Shown here: piece by piece, positions 59,355 through 64,000 of the stretch | Layout of the letters: each line of letters opens with the position of its first letter | How positions within the stretch are numbered: position 1 is the stretch's first letter | From: Apium graveolens | Taxonomy: Eukaryota; Streptophyta; Magnoliopsida; Apiales; Apiaceae | NCBI RefSeq assembly: GCF_009905375.1 | Contig: NC_133656.1 | Location: 228,063,739 to 228,127,738, forward strand | Direction of reading: 5' to 3' | Length of the DNA: 64,000 nt | Notes under the pieces: model-generated | What the model saw: only the letters and a program-made list of their open reading frames with translations | Told to the model about the DNA's origin: nothing | Database searches by the model: none | Program-made: the position numbers and the translations under genes

Positions 59355-60223
59355 TTATTAACAGGATCGGCATCCTTGAACAACATGCTATCTAGCTTCA
59401 GGTCTAGCACAATAGATGTTTTCTTATTTTGATAATTCCTGTATTATGAAGCCAGAAGTAGGAAAGTCATTATAGTTCTTTGTTTCCAGAAGATGCATTG
59501 CAAAACAAATACATACAGATTTTAAGAACATTGGCATCTTTACACAGTAGAAGCCAACCCTTTATTTGTGCTGTGAAATCTTAAATCTTAAAATAACTTA
59601 AATAAGTGAATAAATACTTATAAGTTATATAAGTATTTGAATAATTTTATTATAAGTCAAAAAATAATAATTCTTAAATGAACTAAAATAAATAAATTTA
59701 TCTTAATTCCTGAAATTTAAATTACAAAAATATTTAAAAACATCTATTTTAAAATTACACATAATAAAAAAGTGAAAAATCAAAATAAGTTAAGAAAATT
59801 TACGTTGTTGTTGTTCCAGACTTATAAGTCATAAGCTAACTTATAAGTGATCAGCCAAACAGGCCCTTTGTCTTTTACATTTTACTATAAAAAATAAAAG
59901 GAGTGTTATTCTACACATCTTGTTTATAATTTAAAGATGTGGATTATAATGGTGCATACAAATCAAATTTGCAACTTCAGAGCTAGTGCGGATTCTTAAC
60001 AATTAAGATAGAGTAATTTCATTTGGTAGATGTCAACCATGTTTAGAAATATATACAGCCTGCTAACAGATTTTCTTTGAAATACATCCCTACATGTAAA
60101 GTTCAATAGTGAAGCAGATTCTGAATCTGATGCTAGTACGAAGCAATTCAAATCTATTCTTTCTGTAACATTCCTTGGGAGTTCATCCTGAAAAGATATT
60201 AGTTCCTCCCAAAATAAATACAA
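59355..60223. other. Short convergent region between ABCB and ATG13
   Basis: Holds both 3' UTRs. CTTATAAGTGATCAGCCAAACAGGCCC at about 59840-59866 resembles one end of a MITE type that starts GGGCCTGTTTGG; no partner end was found to the left. Confidence 0.5.
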
Positions 60224-63200
60224 CTAAGCTTCTTCCTTCGCAGCCACTCTAGCACTCTTTGAAAGAAGAAGATCTTTCATATCTTTGTAAGCCCTGAGCT
60301 CCTCCAGTGCATCTGATGTCTTTCTGGGCAAAAAAAACGCAGACGAAGATCCAGCTCCTTGCTCAACTTCTTGTTTCAATGGCATTGATGAGTAGCAACT
60401 AGAATCTTGTCGCAAAGGAGGTGCTGTTCTAAACATGTGAACGAGGGCACCGACGGCAGCATCATGCGATTTTCTAGCTGTTGAGATTACTTGAGAACTA
60501 ACTTCTGAAGTTTTTGATCTATCAAGATTTTGACTGTACAATAGGTTAAAAAGACATTTTAGCAGTGGCAGCTAAAATATATAATTAGCTGGAGAATATA
60601 AAAAAACCAAGTACAATAAACATAATTTCTTGGTTCCTCTCACATATTCAGAATAAATATAGCTGGACATGCTCAGCTTGAGCCCACCAGATATCTGATC
60701 TAGACTAACTTCAAAAATATAATGCATTTCTATTCAAACAAGTTTTATATACACACAACTAATAAGAATATTGGCCTGACGAAGATTTATAAATATATTT
60801 CACTTTACAATGTCACCCCTCGCTCCATACCTGCTAACCCCTCAAACTCAAAGTGGCCTAAAACTGGGTTACTTATACAGTTACATCAGCTTGTAGGATC
60901 AGGGCCAGCTACCATACAGGAGAGAGTAATTACAATTAAAATTTGTTGCAGATATTTGTATACTAAGATTGTTGCGCAGAGACCAATATCTCATTTATCA
61001 TCTCAGGCATGAATGCAATTGATTGTTTGTTCACAAGAGTACCCCTACTAGTATAACACAATAGCTAAATACTCACTCCATTTCTTTTAATATGAAGCTT
61101 GACTTTTTGCACACACTTCAAAGCGCTTTGACCGTGTACCTAAAATTATTATTTTAAATTCACTTTAATAAAAAAAAAATTATATATATATATATCCATA
61201 TATTAGAACTAAAGGCATTACTTAAATCTGATGTGAAATTAATCCTCCTATGTCACATTTAACAACTATGTATGTGGTCCCAAATATCCAGGTATGCTCC
61301 ATCGCATCATCTCAGCTATCCCCTTTTGCCTCAAAAAAATCAAATGCCAATTTTAGTACTACTTGAAAGTTGAAACGACTACATTGTTTCTTGTATATCA
61401 AATTTCAAGAGAGATCACTGTTATCTGTATGCACATTAAGGCAAATGCATATTTGCAGATTAGTTTAGCAGTATGTTTAAAGTAGTAAACTTACGCAGCT
61501 GAACTAGAAGGATGCAGTAATTTCACCAAATCCACAAAAAAATTTAATCATTTTTTGAGATCATATTCTCGTAGGGTGATCAACTTGTATATTTTCAAAA
61601 GTTTACTGTTTTAACAACATCAATTAACATACGGTGCTCTTTTGTTAATCATAAATTGTAAAATACAATTCTAAAAGGTATATTAGGTAAATACTAGTAA
61701 TACTTATCATATAGAACAAACTAGATACAATACATATGTATTCCTCATTTCCTCTGGTACTTAAACTCAACCAGTATATTCATCTTACTGTTCGATTGCA
61801 TCACAAAATGCTTAGCTTCTTAATTTCACAACGTTATGTTCTCCAACATTCCAACTCAATGTTCAATCCTTTTAGAGATAGTTGTGCAAGAGCTTAGCAT
61901 AGTATGCACTTTCAGGTCACTAGATATGGAGATTAGGGAGTTCCTTACGCGAGTTTGGGGGGGGGGGTAGTAGTTTAAAAACAGGGAATGTAAAGTAATC
62001 TGATGGGAGACCACAGTACTTAAACTGGAACTTAACAAGATATGAAGTGTAAACAGGAGACACAAGTACCTGGATTGGTGATCAGAAGTATCAACGTCAT
62101 CCACAATGAAAGGACATGAGAAGTCACAATCATCCAAATCATCCTGGAAAGAAATTCTACTAGAGCTTCTTGAGAATCCAATTCGCGGTGAACCACTAGA
62201 AGAGAGCAAACTTGAAAACCTTCCTGAGTCATCTTTATTATCTCCTGACAACTGCAATTAGGCCAAAAAGAATTTATTTATAGGCGTGACTATAAAGTGG
62301 GGCTGCACAAGCAGAACAACAGAAATTCGACCTATCAGGTTGTGATATAATTGAGCATACCTTTTGACCGGTATATGAAATTGGTATTCCAGAATTCAAC
62401 TCCCCAGCCCTTGATAAGTCCAATTTTCTCAACGACCTCATTCCAGACGGAGACTCTTGTGAGGAAGAATCATGCTTAGCGTTTCTAGGGGATAAAGGAG
62501 GAAGTGAATGCCTGCTCGTGTCTGACAAATTGGGAGAGAGATACCTTGGACTCCTTCCCAACATAGGGTGGGGAATACTTACGGGGGAACTCTCTGATCG
62601 TAGTCGACTTTGCATAAAAGTCCCACCAGTAAGATGTGTTGGAGGAGATGGAGAAGTAGATGGTGAGAATGGCGGTGAAAGCTGGTAAGCATCAAAACTA
62701 TTATTTTTGTAGTGATTCGGCAATCTATAGTTAGGAATTCTATGACCATATATATCAGTTGGGGAAGAAGAAAAATCATTTTGACCACCAGATGAGTAAT
62801 ATATCGGTGGAGATCCACCAAAGGGTTGGTTATGCGGTAAAGAAACTCCTCTGTGAATGCCACTTGTCCAGCTGTGAGGGCGTTCAGAATGTGTCGATGT
62901 TGATAGAATACCTCTAGATGGAACGGATGTAGCACAAACACCTGTTCCAGCTGAAGGGAAAGCCCTCAAAGGATCTGTTGCTGGGCTACCAACATAATCT
63001 GAAATAATCTGGGGCGGGAACAATGCTGAAGTCTCCAAGTTAAAGTCGGAAAGACTTTCACGATATGTTACAGATATTGAAAAGCAACCTTGGTGTGCCT
63101 CAACAGGACTAAAACTATATCGCTTCATTAGTTCTTCCTCTGACCTTGAGAACGGAGCACTAAAGGAAGACACCTTGTAATTTATATCATAATCACAACT

Positions 63201-63698
63201 CTTGCTAGATGAACATAACTTACGGAAGGCTCGGTGTGCTGGAAGAAGCCTCATCATTGAAAAAAGCGAACGTAAAAGGATAATTAGTTTCTTATATGTT
63301 TTCTTATAAGCTGCAGAAGAATCTCCACCTTGAGGAGTCGCAGTCCTAACAGACTCGAATTGAACAACCCACCTCTCTATGACTGTCTCCTCTTGTTCCC
63401 TCAGTGATGGCTGAGGCAAATAATTAGGCACATCTTGAACAAGTATAATGTCAATTATCATGGGATCCATCAAATTTCTATGCCAGAAACTTAGATTATC
63501 CAAAGCAGCTGGACGATCCCCTAACACTAAGCTGAACCATTTGTCACTCTTTTTCACCTGATCATTTTTGCGATTATAAGGATGAATGGACGGAACCCGC
63601 GAGTCCAATATCATGTGCAAGCTTTTCAAAAGAAACTGAGAAAGAATTTGTTCGAAACGTCCATGGTCACCATGAGAATAACCACTCTGCCCATCCAT
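60224..63698 (-). CDS. ATG13: Autophagy-related protein 13 (ATG13), 3 coding exons, 609 aa
   Basis: Exons, transcript order: 63698-62361, 62251-62070, 60533-60224; the sum is 1,830 nt, a whole frame, and 609 residues is close to the known plant proteins (about 600). Start MDGQSGYSHG is followed by FEQILSQFLLKSLHMILDSR, the conserved opening of the HORMA domain, which runs to about residue 200 (WFSLVLGD, LSFWHRNLMDPMIIDIILVQ, ERWVVQFES, LIILLRSLFSMMRLLPAHRA). The middle is disordered and serine/proline-rich. The last exon has a conserved helical end (SHDAAVGALVHMFRTAPPL, EELRAYKDMKDLLLSKS). ATG13 is the regulatory subunit of the ATG1 kinase complex that starts autophagosome formation, controlled by TOR phosphorylation (established). 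A 5' UTR intron is likely, with acceptor near 63734 and possible donor near 63976. The large intron 62069-60534 is 1.5 kb. Confidence 0.95.
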
Positions 63699-63733
63699 GT
63701 GTGTCGACAATAAAATATTTATACTATCATCCT

Positions 63734-63976
63734 ACCAAAACAAAAGCGGAAGACTTAAACACTGTATATCAACTCAATACGGAGAACATTCTATAAAATC
63801 TCAGGCGCCTAAATACATAAATAAAATTCTTCAATTTCTGCAATTAAACACACATTATTCTAGATAAACCAGTTTCGAAATCTAGTTGTCTACCTATACA
63901 AATATACCTACATATAACAGTAACTAGACAAAATTATGTCAAGTTTACGGAACAAAAATCATATTATTAAACGTAC
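63734..63976 (-). other. Probable 5' UTR intron of ATG13
   Basis: On the minus strand, GCTG/GTACGTTT near 63976 is a reasonable donor and TTTTGTTTTGGTAG near 63735 a good acceptor. The distance to the ATG is about 36 bp. Inferred from splice signals only. Confidence 0.35.
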
Positions 63977-64000
63977 CAGCAACAAAAATTGTACAATCTC

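Noticed and set aside
59553..59866. Complete MITE ending GGCCTGTTTGG
   Set aside because: Only the right end is recognisable; no left end could be found.
1..64000. Bacterial-type features, biosynthetic gene cluster or functional cluster of the four genes
   Set aside because: Intron-containing plant genes with unrelated roles and independent orientations; nothing supports joint function.

Overview
This is a eukaryotic nuclear window from a flowering plant, most likely a eudicot. Four protein-coding genes are split by GT-AG or GC-AG introns, the intergenic DNA is AT-rich, and more than a third of the window is transposable elements of typical plant families. Several repeat families remind me of Apiaceae and other campanulids, but that is an impression, not a demonstrated assignment. 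There is no operon, CRISPR array, rRNA or convincing tRNA gene.

Layout. 1-2358: end of a Ty1/copia retrotransposon entering from the left, with an extra 3' ORF, polypurine tract and 1.08 kb 3' LTR whose U3 carries an array of CAACGGAT motifs. 3598-4240: a TRIM (miniature LTR element). 4325-6680: a decayed ALMT-family malate-channel gene. 7801-21496: a complete Ty3/gypsy element of the Tekay/Del chromovirus type, minus strand, with 3.8 kb LTRs. Its gag-pol is one frame broken only by six stop codons, and it has an extra proline-rich ORF upstream of gag. 22421-26960: intact TMEM120/TMPIT-like gene (+). 28551-37256: intact MEB-like gene with a VIT/CCC1-type C-terminus (-). 38041-43749: a PIF/Harbinger DNA transposon with matching ends, TTA target duplication, transposase and a MYB-like second ORF. 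44648-49125: a degenerate L1-type LINE with a 15-bp target duplication. 49180-51760: a foldback element, tandem repeats and a GC-rich hAT-like non-autonomous element. 53412-59354: intact ABCB (P-glycoprotein/MDR) transporter (+), with two Stowaway-type MITEs in intron 2, one carrying a nested second MITE. 60224-63698: intact ATG13 (-), lying tail-to-tail with the ABCB gene.

The four intact genes do not form a pathway: TMEM120 is a membrane protein of uncertain plant function, MEB-like a probable iron/manganese carrier, ABCB an ATP-driven exporter and ATG13 a subunit of the autophagy-initiating kinase complex. Their exon models were built by eye. Each sums to an intact frame (357, 941, 1257 and 609 codons plus stop), which supports the joins.

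The most notable signals are the phased MYB-core array in the copia LTR, the frameshifted extra ORF of the gypsy element, its six nonsense codons (all explicable as C-to-T changes in CG or CHG contexts), a two-copy MITE family with a palindromic end motif, two GC-AG introns in one gene, and a Harbinger element carrying only one visible lesion in each gene.
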